NCBI RefSeq assembly: GCF_001277235.1
Contig: NZ_CP012266.1
Location: 3,906,001 to 3,970,000, forward strand
Source of the DNA: Cronobacter dublinensis subsp. dublinensis LMG 23823
GTDB lineage: Bacteria; Pseudomonadota; Gammaproteobacteria; Enterobacterales; Enterobacteriaceae
DNA: 64,000 nt
Reading direction: 5' to 3'
Below the pieces are notes generated by a model, which worked only from the letters and a program-made list of their open reading frames with translations, was not told the origin of the DNA and ran no database searches. This document shows, in pieces, positions 8,806 through 16,753 of this stretch; positions within the stretch are counted from its first letter, which is position 1; each line of letters begins with the position of its first letter. The position numbers and the translations under genes are program-made.

Positions 8806-10596
8806 GTGCATACTTTTCAAGCCGATCTGGCCATTATCGGTGCTGGCGGGGCGGGACTGCGGGCAGCCATTGCGGCGGCCGAGCGCAATCCCAACGCTAA
8901 AATCGCACTGATTTCAAAAGTCTACCCGATGCGTAGCCATACCGTCGCCGCAGAGGGCGGTTCGGCGGCGGTCGCCCAGGATCATGATAGTTTCGAGTAT
9001 CACTTCCATGACACCGTCGCTGGCGGCGACTGGTTGTGCGAGCAGGACGTGGTCGACTATTTTGTGAAGCACTGCCCGCGCGAGATGACCCAGCTTGAAC
9101 AGTGGGGCTGCCCGTGGAGCCGCCGCCCGGATGGCTCGGTCAACGTGAGGCGCTTTGGCGGCATGAAAATCGAGCGTACCTGGTTTGCCGCCGATAAAAC
9201 CGGCTTTCACATGCTCCACACCCTCTTCCAGACTTCCCTGCAATTTCCGCAAATTCAGCGTTTCGATGAGCATTTCGTCCTCGATATTTTAGTGGACGAC
9301 GGCCAGGCGCGCGGTCTGGTGGCGATGAACATGATGGAAGGCACGCTGGTGCAGATCCGGGCCAATGCGGTCGTGATGGCGACCGGCGGCGCGGGTCGCG
9401 TTTACCGCTACAACACCAACGGCGGCATCGTCACAGGCGACGGCATGGGCATGGCGCTCTCACACGGCGTTCCGCTGCGCGATATGGAATTCGTACAATA
9501 TCACCCGACGGGCCTGCCCGGCTCCGGCATTCTGATGACGGAAGGCTGCCGCGGCGAAGGCGGCATTCTGGTCAATAAAGACGGCTACCGTTACCTGCAG
9601 GATTACGGCATGGGCCCGGAAACGCCGCTCGGCGAGCCGAAAAACAAATATATGGAGCTCGGTCCGCGCGATAAAGTCTCGCAGGCGTTCTGGCACGAAT
9701 GGCGTAAAGGCAACACGATCGCCACGCCGCGCGGCGATGTGGTCTATCTCGATCTGCGCCATCTTGGCGAGAAAAAGCTGCTGGAGCGGCTGCCATTTAT
9801 CTGCGAACTGGCGAAAGCCTACGTCGGCGTCGACCCGGTCAAAGAGCCGATTCCGGTGCGCCCGACGGCGCACTACACCATGGGCGGCATTGAAACCGAT
9901 CAGCAGTGCGAAACGCGCATTAAAGGGCTGTTCGCCGTCGGCGAATGCTCATCCGTCGGGCTACACGGCGCCAATCGCCTCGGCTCGAATTCGCTTGCGG
10001 AACTGGTGGTGTTTGGCCGCCTGGCGGGCGAACAGGCGATGGAGCGCGCGATGGCGGCCGCACCCGCCAGCGACGGCGCGCTGAGCGCCCAGACGGCGGA
10101 TATCGAAGCGCGTTTGCATCAGCTCGTTAATCAGGAAGGCAGCGAAAGCTTTGCGAAAATCCGCGATGAAATGGGGCTCTCCATGGAAGAAGGCTGCGGC
10201 ATTTACCGCACGCCGGAACTGATGCAGAAAACCATCGATAAACTCGCCGAGCTGCAGGAGCGCGTTAAGCGCGTGCGCATCAGCGATACCTCCAGCGTCT
10301 TCAACACCGATCTGCTCTACACCATTGAGCTGGGCCATGGCCTGAATGTCGCCGAATGCATGGCGCACTCCGCCATGGCGCGTAAAGAGTCTCGCGGCGC
10401 GCATCAGCGCCTGGATGAAGGCTGTACCGAACGCGACGACGTTAATTTCCTGCGCCACACCCTCGCCTTTCGCGACGCTGACGGCACCACTCGCCTGGAT
10501 TACAGCGACGTGAAAATTACCACCCTGGCTCCGGCGAAACGCGTCTATGGCGCGGAATCGGAAGCGGCCGATAAAAAGGAGACGGCGAATGGCTGA
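8806..10596 (+). CDS. frdA: Fumarate reductase flavoprotein subunit FrdA
   Basis: Catalytic subunit of the anaerobic menaquinol:fumarate reductase, on the cytoplasmic face. The product is 596 residues. The N-terminal FAD Rossmann motif is GAGGAGLRAA, the covalent-FAD histidine lies in MRSHTVAAEGG, and the substrate site includes QYHPTG and HYTMGGIETD. The start is GTG at 8806 behind GGAGGA (8795-8800), giving MHTFQADLAI as in E. coli; an in-frame ATG ten codons upstream lacks support. It overlaps frdB by 8 nt. It makes succinate from the fumarate supplied by AspA in this window. Confidence 0.97.
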   Translation: MHTFQADLAIIGAGGAGLRAAIAAAERNPNAKIALISKVYPMRSHTVAAEGGSAAVAQDHDSFEYHFHDTVAGGDWLCEQDVVDYFVKHCPREMTQLEQWGCPWSRRPDGSVNVRRFGGMKIERTWFAADKTGFHMLHTLFQTSLQFPQIQRFDEHFVLDILVDDGQARGLVAMNMMEGTLVQIRANAVVMATGGAGRVYRYNTNGGIVTGDGMGMALSHGVPLRDMEFVQYHPTGLPGSGILMTEGCRGEGGILVNKDGYRYLQDYGMGPETPLGEPKNKYMELGPRDKVSQAFWHEWRKGNTIATPRGDVVYLDLRHLGEKKLLERLPFICELAKAYVGVDPVKEPIPVRPTAHYTMGGIETDQQCETRIKGLFAVGECSSVGLHGANRLGSNSLAELVVFGRLAGEQAMERAMAAAPASDGALSAQTADIEARLHQLVNQEGSESFAKIRDEMGLSMEEGCGIYRTPELMQKTIDKLAELQERVKRVRISDTSSVFNTDLLYTIELGHGLNVAECMAHSAMARKESRGAHQRLDEGCTERDDVNFLRHTLAFRDADGTTRLDYSDVKITTLAPAKRVYGAESEAADKKETANG

Positions 10597-11335
10597 GATG
10601 AAAACGCTGCGCATTGAAGTGGTGCGCTATAACCCGGAAACCGACCACGCGCCGCACAGCGCATTTTATGACGTGCCCTGGGATGAACAGACCTCGCTGC
10701 TGGACGCGCTGGGCTATATCAAAGACAACCTGGCGGCAGACTTAAGCTACCGCTGGTCGTGCCGCATGGCGATTTGCGGCTCCTGTGGGATGATGGTCAA
10801 CCGTGTACCGAAACTCGCCTGCAAAACCTTCCTGCGCGACTATCCCTCGGGCATGAAAGTTGAAGCGTTGGCGAACTTCCCTATCGAGCGCGATTTAGTG
10901 GTCGATATGACCCACTTTATCGAAAGCCTGGAGGCGATTAAGCCGTACATCATCGGCAACCCGCGCACGCCGGAACAGGGGCCGAATACCCAGACGCCGG
11001 CGCAGATGGCGAAATACCATCAGTTTTCCGGCTGCATTAACTGCGGCCTCTGCTACGCCGCCTGTCCGCAATTCGGGCTGAACCCGGAGTTTATCGGGCC
11101 CGCCGCCATTACGCTTGCTCACCGCTATAACCTCGACAGCCGTGATAAGGGCCAGAAGGCGCGTATGCCGCAGTTGAACAGCCAGAACGGTGTGTGGACC
11201 TGTACGTTCGTCGGTTACTGCTCGGAAGTCTGCCCGAAACATGTCGACCCGGCCGCGGCAATCCAGCAGAGCAAAGTAGAGAGCTCGAAGGATTTCTTAA
11301 TCGCCATGCTGAAACCCGGCGCAAGGAGTGAATAA
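10589..11335 (+). CDS. frdB: Fumarate reductase iron-sulfur subunit FrdB
   Basis: Electron-transfer subunit of 248 residues that passes electrons from menaquinol to FrdA through three clusters. The 2Fe-2S ligands are in CRMAICGSCGMM plus a later Cys (LACKTF). The 4Fe-4S and 3Fe-4S clusters use CINCGLCYAACP and CSEVCPKHVDP. The start at 10589 (MAEMKTL) lies inside the end of frdA, which implies translational coupling. The stop TAA shares one base with the frdC ATG. Confidence 0.97.
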   Translation: MAEMKTLRIEVVRYNPETDHAPHSAFYDVPWDEQTSLLDALGYIKDNLAADLSYRWSCRMAICGSCGMMVNRVPKLACKTFLRDYPSGMKVEALANFPIERDLVVDMTHFIESLEAIKPYIIGNPRTPEQGPNTQTPAQMAKYHQFSGCINCGLCYAACPQFGLNPEFIGPAAITLAHRYNLDSRDKGQKARMPQLNSQNGVWTCTFVGYCSEVCPKHVDPAAAIQQSKVESSKDFLIAMLKPGARSE

Positions 11336-11730
11336 TGACCTCGAAACGTAAGCCTTATGTACGGACGATGGAAGCGGGCTGGTGGAAACAGCTGCCCTTC
11401 TACCGCTTTTACATGCTGCGCGAAGGCACGTCTGTGCCCGCCGTCTGGTTCAGCATCGTGCTGATTTATGGCCTGTTCGCGCTTAAACATGGCCCGGAGA
11501 GCTGGGCTGGTTTTGTGGGCTTTCTGCAAAACCCGGTCGTCGTGTTAATCAACGTCATCACGCTGCTGGCAGCGCTGCTGCATACCAAAACCTGGTTTGA
11601 GCTGGCGCCAAAAGCCGCCATCGTGGTGGTGAAAGATGAAAAAATGGGGCCTGAGCCGGTCATCAAAGGGCTCTGGGGCGTGACGGTGCTCGTCACCATT
11701 ATCGTGCTGTTTGTCGCCCTGTACTGGTAA
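11335..11730 (+). CDS. frdC: Fumarate reductase membrane anchor FrdC
   Basis: Hydrophobic 131-residue anchor with three predicted transmembrane helices. With FrdD it holds the FrdAB catalytic pair on the inner membrane and forms the menaquinol site. The conserved WWKQLPFYRFYMLREGT segment is the E. coli FrdC N-terminal signature. The start ATG overlaps the frdB stop by one base. Confidence 0.95.
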   Translation: MTSKRKPYVRTMEAGWWKQLPFYRFYMLREGTSVPAVWFSIVLIYGLFALKHGPESWAGFVGFLQNPVVVLINVITLLAALLHTKTWFELAPKAAIVVVKDEKMGPEPVIKGLWGVTVLVTIIVLFVALYW

Positions 11731-11740
11731 GGAGGATATC

Positions 11741-12100
11741 GTGATTAATCAACACCCGAAACGTTCCGACGAGCCGGTATTCTGGGGCCTGTTTGGCGCA
11801 GGCGGCATGTGGTGCGCCATTGTCGCGCCGGTCATTGTGCTGCTAGTGGGCATTCTGCTGCCGCTCGGTATCGGCCCGGAAGGCGCGTTCAGCTATGCGC
11901 GCGTTATGGCGTTCGCCCAGAGCTGGATCGGCCGCTTGTTTTTGCTGCTGATGATTGTGCTGCCGCTGTGGTGCGGGCTGCACCGCATTCACCACGGCAT
12001 GCACGATCTGAAAGTGCATGTTCCCGCCGGCAAATGGGTCTTCTACGGCCTCGCCGCTATTCTGACGGTTGTTACGCTGATTGGCGTCGTCACGCTCTGA
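11741..12100 (+). CDS. frdD: Fumarate reductase membrane anchor FrdD
   Basis: Second membrane anchor, 119 residues, three predicted helices, with the LPLWCGLHRIHHGMHDLK stretch conserved in the family. It starts with GTG at 11741 behind AAGGAGG and ten bases after frdC. In E. coli the next gene is ampC; here blc follows directly and ampC is absent. Confidence 0.95.
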   Translation: MINQHPKRSDEPVFWGLFGAGGMWCAIVAPVIVLLVGILLPLGIGPEGAFSYARVMAFAQSWIGRLFLLLMIVLPLWCGLHRIHHGMHDLKVHVPAGKWVFYGLAAILTVVTLIGVVTL

Positions 12101-12106
12101 CGCCCT

Positions 12107-12135
12107 CGCGCCGCTTCTTCGCAAGCGGCGCGTTT
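12107..12135 (+). terminator. Terminator of frdABCD
   Basis: A perfect 10-bp stem CGCGCCGCTT / AAGCGGCGCG around the loop CTTCGC is followed by TTT. In E. coli the equivalent hairpin overlaps the ampC promoter and acts as its attenuator; that downstream gene is missing here. Confidence 0.8.
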
Positions 12136-12182
12136 CCCGCACTATTTCACTTTCGCGCGATTACAAAAGCGCAACGGGCATC

Positions 12183-12188
12183 TACACT
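12183..12188 (+). promoter_or_regulatory. Probable sigma-S type -10 box of blc
   Basis: TACACT within CTACACTTA lies about 30 bp before the blc ATG, with no good -35 box. This fits the stationary-phase, sigma-S control known for E. coli blc. It is a motif reading only. Confidence 0.35.
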
Positions 12189-12217
12189 TAGCAGTAAAAA
12201 AACAGAAGGATCCCGTC

Positions 12218-12757
12218 ATGCGTATTCGACTACTCCCGGTTATTGCTACCGTCGCGACCGCGGCACTGCTGGTCGCCTGCAGCACCCCGACTCCACCAAA
12301 CGGCGTGAGGGTGGTGGAAGATTTCAACGTCAACCGCTATCTCGGCACGTGGTATGAAATTGCCCGCTTCGATCACCGCTTTGAGCGTGGGCTGGAGCAG
12401 GTCACCGCCACTTACAGCCTGCGCGGCGATGGCGGTCTGAACGTCATTAATCGCGGTTTTAACCCCGACCGCAACAAGTGGCAGCAGAGCGAAGGCAAAG
12501 CCTATTTCACCGGAAATACGCGCCGCGCCGCGCTGAAAGTCTCTTTCTTCGGCCCGTTCTATGGCGGCTATAACATTATTGCGCTGGATAAAGATTATCA
12601 GCATGCGCTAATCTGCGGCCCGGATCGCAGCTACCTGTGGATCCTCTCCCGCACACCCACCATCAGCAAGCAAGTGAAAGAGGATCTGCTCGATTCCGCC
12701 ACCCATCAGGGCTTTGCGGTGGAAAAACTGATCTGGGTAGACCAGCGCGCCCGTTAG
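12218..12757 (+). CDS. blc: Outer-membrane lipocalin Blc
   Basis: Bacterial lipocalin of 179 residues, an outer-membrane lipoprotein that binds fatty acids and lysophospholipids and is made under envelope stress. The signal peptide ends in the lipobox LVA-Cys21. The lipocalin motif GTWYEIARFDHRFERG follows at about residues 44-59, and the conserved NVINRGF and SFFGPFYGGYNII segments are present. The stop codon overlaps that of the convergent gdx/sugE gene by 4 nt. Confidence 0.95.
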   Translation: MRIRLLPVIATVATAALLVACSTPTPPNGVRVVEDFNVNRYLGTWYEIARFDHRFERGLEQVTATYSLRGDGGLNVINRGFNPDRNKWQQSEGKAYFTGNTRRAALKVSFFGPFYGGYNIIALDKDYQHALICGPDRSYLWILSRTPTISKQVKEDLLDSATHQGFAVEKLIWVDQRAR

Positions 12758-13071
12758 TGGGTGCTGAGTTTAAGACCGATGATCCCGGCGACAATCAACC
12801 CCAGGCTCACCAGACGCGCGGGGCTTGCCGACTCGCCTAATAGCAGGATCCCGGTGATAGCCGCGCCGACCGCGCCAATGCCCGTCCAGACGGCATAGGC
12901 CGTGCCGGTCGGCAGGCTTTTCATCGCCCATGAAAGCAGCACAATACTGACGATCATCGCCGAAACGGTGATGAGGCTCGGAACAATACGCGTAAAACCG
13001 TGGGTATATTTCAGGCCGACGGCCCAGACCACTTCCAGAAGACCAGCAATAAACAGAACGAACCAGGACAT
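12754..13071 (-). CDS. gdx: Guanidinium exporter Gdx (SugE)
   Basis: Four-helix small multidrug resistance family transporter of 105 residues that exports guanidinium in exchange for protons. The N-terminal helix carries the essential glutamate in AGLLEVVWAVGLKYTHGF. The start at 13071 (MSWFVLF) is preceded by CTGGAG. A guanidine-II riboswitch lies in the leader at 13090-13136, which supports guanidinium rather than quaternary drugs as the natural substrate. Confidence 0.95.
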   Translation of the reverse strand: MSWFVLFIAGLLEVVWAVGLKYTHGFTRIVPSLITVSAMIVSIVLLSWAMKSLPTGTAYAVWTGIGAVGAAITGILLLGESASPARLVSLGLIVAGIIGLKLSTH

Positions 13072-13089
13072 AATCAGCTCCAGGTTTGT

Positions 13090-13136
13090 GGGGCCGTCCC
13101 CGTTCAACGTGACGCGCTTGCAGGTCGTCCCGCAAG
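13090..13136 (-). promoter_or_regulatory. Guanidine-II (mini-ykkC) riboswitch
   Basis: On the minus strand two short hairpins show the hallmark ACGR loops. The first is CTTGCGGG-ACGA-CCTGCAAG (13136-13117) and the second is GGGG-ACGG-CCCC (13101-13090). Fifteen bases later comes the Shine-Dalgarno sequence of gdx. Guanidine binding to both loops is expected to free the ribosome site and switch the exporter on. Confidence 0.9.
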
Positions 13137-13273
13137 GCCAGGTGATTAAAACGTCGCGATCATCCCTTCTCAGCGCCCATTTTGCAACCGTGTTTTTCCG
13201 CAAACAGCGGATTTACGCGGGTTAAGCCAGGAAATAGCCGCGATTGTGCGCGTACATCACGGGTTCAGTTAAC

Positions 13274-13287
13274 GATAAATATTCCTA
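13274..13287 (+). promoter_or_regulatory. RcsAB-box-like site upstream of ecnR
   Basis: GATAAATATTCCTA matches the RcsAB box consensus TAAGAATATTCCTA at 11 of 14 positions, including the whole right half. It lies about 50 bp before the start of an RcsA/BglJ-type regulator gene. A hairpin CCTGCTG-GCTT-CAGCAGG follows at 13302-13319. Binding is not shown by sequence alone. Confidence 0.35.
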
Positions 13288-13337
13288 TTATGGGACACTT
13301 TCCTGCTGGCTTCAGCAGGTGCGTCTTCCTCTCCATA

Positions 13338-13955
13338 ATGAATCCGAGCATGTATAAAATTTTACTGGTTGATCGCTGTCATTTCAGCCGTACCGGGCTC
13401 GAAAGCTGGCTCAATCACTCCGAAGATTTCGCCGCGCCGTTCCATGTGACGGCAACCGATCATTTACTGCGCGCGCGTGAGCTTCTTCTTCAGTGGCAGC
13501 CCAATATGGTGATTGCCGATCTTCACGGGTTTATGGGAGATGTTCATCACGTCAATCAGTTCTCCTCCATCTTTGCCGCCTGCGGCAACACCACGCGTTT
13601 GATCCTGCTGCAAAGCGGCGAATCGGATGTGCTGGATGATTACTGTTCGCAGCAAATCACCTGGCGTATCGTCAATAAAGCGATTGGGCTGCGCGACCTG
13701 GGACAGCTGATTAGCAAAGCGCTGATGTCGCGGCCACCTTTTGGCGAGCCGAAAAGCATTACGCCGTTACTGACGCTGCGTGAAGAGCGCATTCTGGAAT
13801 GGTGGGGCGTGGGGATGAGCAATGAAGAGATTGCGCGCAAAATGGAGATCGCCGTAAAAACGGTTTACACCTATAAACGCAATATTCGCATGAAACTCGG
13901 CGCCGATAACCGCTTTTCGCTGTTCGTGCCGTTGCCGGAGATGGACGCAAGATAA
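13338..13955 (+). CDS. ecnR: LuxR-family regulator, EcnR/EntR-like
   Basis: About 205 residues: a receiver-like N-terminal domain and a C-terminal LuxR-type helix-turn-helix (LTLREERILEWWGVGMSNEEIARKMEI and onward, with the recognition part VKTVYTYKRN). Counting from the second ATG at 13350, the receiver keeps Asp8, an Asp57 at the phosphorylation position (VIADLHG) and a Lys in VNKAIG, so it may be phosphorylatable or RcsB-pairing like RcsA and BglJ. Neither ATG has a good Shine-Dalgarno site. It is convergent with ecnB. A regulator gene beside ecnAB is known in Citrobacter freundii (ecnR/entR) and absent from E. coli K-12. The symbol rests on that context. Confidence 0.7.
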   Translation: MNPSMYKILLVDRCHFSRTGLESWLNHSEDFAAPFHVTATDHLLRARELLLQWQPNMVIADLHGFMGDVHHVNQFSSIFAACGNTTRLILLQSGESDVLDDYCSQQITWRIVNKAIGLRDLGQLISKALMSRPPFGEPKSITPLLTLREERILEWWGVGMSNEEIARKMEIAVKTVYTYKRNIRMKLGADNRFSLFVPLPEMDAR

Positions 13956-13995
13956 CGGTACGACGCCGCACGGAGCCGTACCGTCGTCGTCATAA

Positions 13996-14142
13996 TTACT
14001 GCGATGCGCGGGTTGCCGCGCCGGAGATCGCGCTGCCGCCGTCCTGAATATCTTCACCCACACCACGAGTGGTGTTACAGGCCGTCAACAGTGAAGAAAG
14101 GACCAGTGCTGAAAAGAGCGCCGCAATTGTTTTCTTAACCAT
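13996..14142 (-). CDS. ecnB: Entericidin B lipoprotein
   Basis: 48-residue lipoprotein, the toxin-like member of the entericidin pair linked to stationary-phase lysis. The signal peptide ends in LLTA-Cys22, followed by NTTRGVGEDIQDGGSAIS, nearly identical to E. coli EcnB. It starts at 14142 with a purine-rich Shine-Dalgarno (GGAAGAG). A sigma-S-like -10 box, TATGCT, is at 14193-14188 on the minus strand. It lies downstream of ecnA and efp on the same strand. Confidence 0.93.
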   Translation of the reverse strand: MVKKTIAALFSALVLSSLLTACNTTRGVGEDIQDGGSAISGAATRASQ

Positions 14143-14244
14143 AATCTCTTCCTTTTATTGCCTACGTTATTTGTGTATAGCTGTTTAAGCATAGACAAAA
14201 ACTGACAAGTTGGCGGAAGGAAACGGTTTTTAGGAACAGAGGAA

Positions 14245-14376
14245 CTATTTTGCCGCGCGCTCAATCGCGCCGCCGAGATGGCGGATATCTTCGCCAAAGC
14301 CGCGAGCCGTATTACAGGCGCAGGCAAGCGAACAGAGCAGCAAGACAATGAAAGGACGTAACAGCGGGGTTTTCAT
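14245..14376 (-). CDS. ecnA: Entericidin A lipoprotein
   Basis: 43-residue lipoprotein with lipobox LACA-C and the shared motif CNTARGFGEDIRHLGGAI. In E. coli EcnA counteracts EcnB. The start at 14376 (MKTPLLRP) is chosen because it gives a normal lipoprotein signal peptide; 17 further upstream codons are open but not signal-like. It lies between efp and ecnB, the usual order. Confidence 0.9.
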   Translation of the reverse strand: MKTPLLRPFIVLLLCSLACACNTARGFGEDIRHLGGAIERAAK

Positions 14377-14433
14377 CGCGGATCTCTGCACATCTGCGGC
14401 GTAGCGAAACCACGCCGCAGAGCGCAATCGGGA

Positions 14434-15000
14434 TTATTTTACGCGGGAAACGTATTCACCAGAGCGGGTATCCACTTTGATGATTTCGCCGATCTGAACG
14501 AACAGCGGCACTTTCACCACAGCGCCGGTAGAAAGCGTAGCCGGTTTGCCACCAGTCCCTGCGGTGTCGCCTTTCAGGCCCGGATCGGTATCAACGATTT
14601 CCAGTTCTACGAAGTTCGGCGGCGTCACGGAGATCGGCTGGCCGTTCCACAGGGTCACGATGCACTCAGCCTGATCCAGCAGCCATTTCGCGTTGTCGCC
14701 TACGGCTTTCGCGTCTGCGGCCAGCTGTTCGAAAGTTTCGTTGTTCATGAAGTGCCAGAACTCACCGTCGTTGTACAGGTAAGTCAGGTTCATATCGACA
14801 ACGTCTGCGCCTTCAGCGGAGTCGGTGGATTTGAAGGTTTTCTCTACGCGGGAACCCGTCAGCAGACGGCGCAGCTTAACGCGCGCGAACGCCTGACCTT
14901 TACCCGGTTTAACGAATTCGCTGGATTCAACGGCGTACGGTTCGCCGTCCATCATGATTTTAAGACCGGCACGAAAATCGTTGCTAGAATAAGTCGCCAT
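14434..15000 (-). CDS. efp: Elongation factor P
   Basis: Translation factor of 188 residues that rescues ribosomes stalled at polyproline stretches. The tRNA-shaped three-domain protein carries the modification site Lys34 in KPGKGQAF, the target of EpmB-made beta-lysine and EpmA. The C-terminal signature YVSRVK is intact. The start at 15000 (MATYSSNDF) is the family start. It is divergent from epmB, with only about 40 bp between the starts, so the two promoters overlap. Confidence 0.98.
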   Translation of the reverse strand: MATYSSNDFRAGLKIMMDGEPYAVESSEFVKPGKGQAFARVKLRRLLTGSRVEKTFKSTDSAEGADVVDMNLTYLYNDGEFWHFMNNETFEQLAADAKAVGDNAKWLLDQAECIVTLWNGQPISVTPPNFVELEIVDTDPGLKGDTAGTGGKPATLSTGAVVKVPLFVQIGEIIKVDTRSGEYVSRVK

Positions 15001-15040
15001 AAGGCCCTCTGAAATTGTTAACTGGTAGCTAAGCCACAAA

Positions 15041-16069
15041 ATGGCGCATATTGTAACCCTAAATCCCCCATCCAGAGAAGATTGGTTATCGCAACTTGCC
15101 GATGTTATCACCGATCCCGATGAGCTCCTGCACCTTCTCAATATAGACGCTGACGAAGAACTGCTGGCCGGACGCGATGCGCGCCGTTTATTTGCGCTAC
15201 GCGTCCCGCGGGCGTTTGTCGCGCGCATGGAGAAAGGCAACCCGCAGGATCCGCTGCTGCGCCAGGTGCTGACGTCGCGCGAGGAGTTTGTGGCGGCGCC
15301 AGGTTTTACCACCGATCCGCTCGAAGAGCAAAACAGTGTCGTGCCTGGGTTGCTGCATAAGTATCACAACCGCGCGTTACTGCTGGTGAAAGGTGGCTGC
15401 GCGGTTAACTGCCGCTACTGCTTCCGCCGTCATTTCCCGTATGCGGATAACCAGGGCAACAAGCGTAACTGGCAGGCCGCGCTGGACTATATCGCCGCGC
15501 ACCCGGAGCTGGACGAGATTATTTTCTCCGGCGGCGACCCGCTGATGGCGAAAGACAACGAGCTGGAGTGGCTGGTGACGCACCTTGAGGCGATTCCTCA
15601 CCTGAAACGCCTGCGGATCCACAGCCGCCTGCCGATCGTTATCCCGGCGCGGGTCACCGACGGTCTGGTGCGCTTGCTCGGGCAGACGCGACTGCAGGTG
15701 CTGCTGGTCAACCATATTAATCACGCTCAGGAGATCGACGACGCATTTCGCGCCGGTATGACGAAGCTGCGAGCGGCGGGCGTGACGCTGCTCAACCAGA
15801 GCGTGCTGCTGAAAGGCGTGAACGACAACGCCGCGACGCTGGCGGCGCTCAGCAATGCGCTGTTTGACGCGGGCGTGATGCCCTATTACCTGCACGTGCT
15901 GGATAAAGTGCAGGGCGCGGCGCATTTTATGGTGAGCGACGACGAGGCGCGCGCAATCATGCGCGAGCTGCTGTCACAGGTGTCGGGTTATCTGGTGCCG
16001 AAGCTGGCGCGCGAGATAGGCGGCGAGCCGAGCAAGACGCCGCTGGATTTGCAGTTGCGGCAGAATTGA
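15041..16069 (+). CDS. epmB: EF-P-specific lysine 2,3-aminomutase EpmB
   Basis: Radical-SAM, PLP-dependent enzyme of 342 residues that turns (S)-alpha-lysine into (R)-beta-lysine for EF-P. The radical-SAM cluster motif is CAVNCRYC (Cys120, Cys124, Cys127), followed by GGDPLM. The PLP lysine is expected in the C-terminal part (HVLDKVQGAAHF region). It is divergent from efp. A REP-like pair follows. Confidence 0.96.
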   Translation: MAHIVTLNPPSREDWLSQLADVITDPDELLHLLNIDADEELLAGRDARRLFALRVPRAFVARMEKGNPQDPLLRQVLTSREEFVAAPGFTTDPLEEQNSVVPGLLHKYHNRALLLVKGGCAVNCRYCFRRHFPYADNQGNKRNWQAALDYIAAHPELDEIIFSGGDPLMAKDNELEWLVTHLEAIPHLKRLRIHSRLPIVIPARVTDGLVRLLGQTRLQVLLVNHINHAQEIDDAFRAGMTKLRAAGVTLLNQSVLLKGVNDNAATLAALSNALFDAGVMPYYLHVLDKVQGAAHFMVSDDEARAIMRELLSQVSGYLVPKLAREIGGEPSKTPLDLQLRQN

Positions 16070-16089
16070 TATTTTTGTGAATGATGAGA

Positions 16090-16178
16090 TGGCGGGTGCG
16101 CTGGCGCTTACCCGCCCTACACAAAAAAGTGGCGGTATTACAAACCACAGGGCGGGTAAGCATCAGCGTATCCGCCAT
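16090..16178. repeat. Second pair of REP-like units
   Basis: GGCGGGTGCGCTGGCGCTTA and the inverse AGGGCGGGTAAGCATCAGCG flank a short spacer between epmB and the convergent yjeI. The core GGGCGGGTAAGC is shared with the units at 7431-7506. Confidence 0.6.
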
Positions 16179-16218
16179 TTTTTATCTTTAAAAAACCGTT
16201 AGCGCGCGGGCATCGCCA

Positions 16219-16572
16219 TCAATTCGGGCACTTATAGACCTGGCCGACCATTTTGCTGGAGGTAGGAACGAAGCTTGAAAGCAGATTCTGGGTCGGGCTA
16301 CTTACGCCGTAAAGCACGTTTCCGCCCATTGCGGCAGCCTGATTACGCAGATCGTTCGCCGCGCCGCGCATAGAGCCACCCTCTTCGCCATGCTGGCCGG
16401 AAAGCCAGTTGCTCTGCTCGCCCGTCGCGGTGCCCAGTAAGCGGCACTCTTTGCCCGGCTGCTCTTCGACAAAACGCACGCTCTGGCCTGCGGTCGAGAG
16501 TGAGTTACCGCTGCTGCATCCCGCCAGCAGCAGCGCGGCGACAACCATTCCTGTAGTGACTTTCAAGCGCAT
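16219..16572 (-). CDS. yjeI: Lipoprotein YjeI (DUF4156)
   Basis: 117-residue predicted lipoprotein of unknown function. The signal peptide ends in the lipobox LLAG-Cys19. The central stretch NWLSGQHGEEGGSMRGAAND and the C-terminal VGQVYKCPN are conserved with E. coli YjeI. The start at 16572 is preceded by GGGGAA five bases upstream; an ATG four codons earlier has no ribosome site. It is downstream of groL on the same strand but separated by a terminator. Confidence 0.92.
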   Translation of the reverse strand: MRLKVTTGMVVAALLLAGCSSGNSLSTAGQSVRFVEEQPGKECRLLGTATGEQSNWLSGQHGEEGGSMRGAANDLRNQAAAMGGNVLYGVSSPTQNLLSSFVPTSSKMVGQVYKCPN

Positions 16573-16654
16573 GTTATTCCCCATGATGAGTAGCTATTGA
16601 TAGCCTGGGCTTCGTATGCCCGGTAAGACCTTATACTAAAAAGATGACCAAAAG

Positions 16655-16685
16655 AAAAACCCCGGCCATTACTGACCGGGGTTTT
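16655..16685 (-). terminator. Terminator of groSL
   Basis: AAAACCCCGG / CCGGGGTTTT with a 10-nt loop, about 70 bp after the groL stop. The A and T runs at the two ends would allow termination in either direction. Confidence 0.85.
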
Positions 16686-16753
16686 CTCTACTTAAGCTGC
16701 CGGGATGACGGAATACCATTCACGCCCGAGCGGCCTGAAGTAAGCGGATGACA

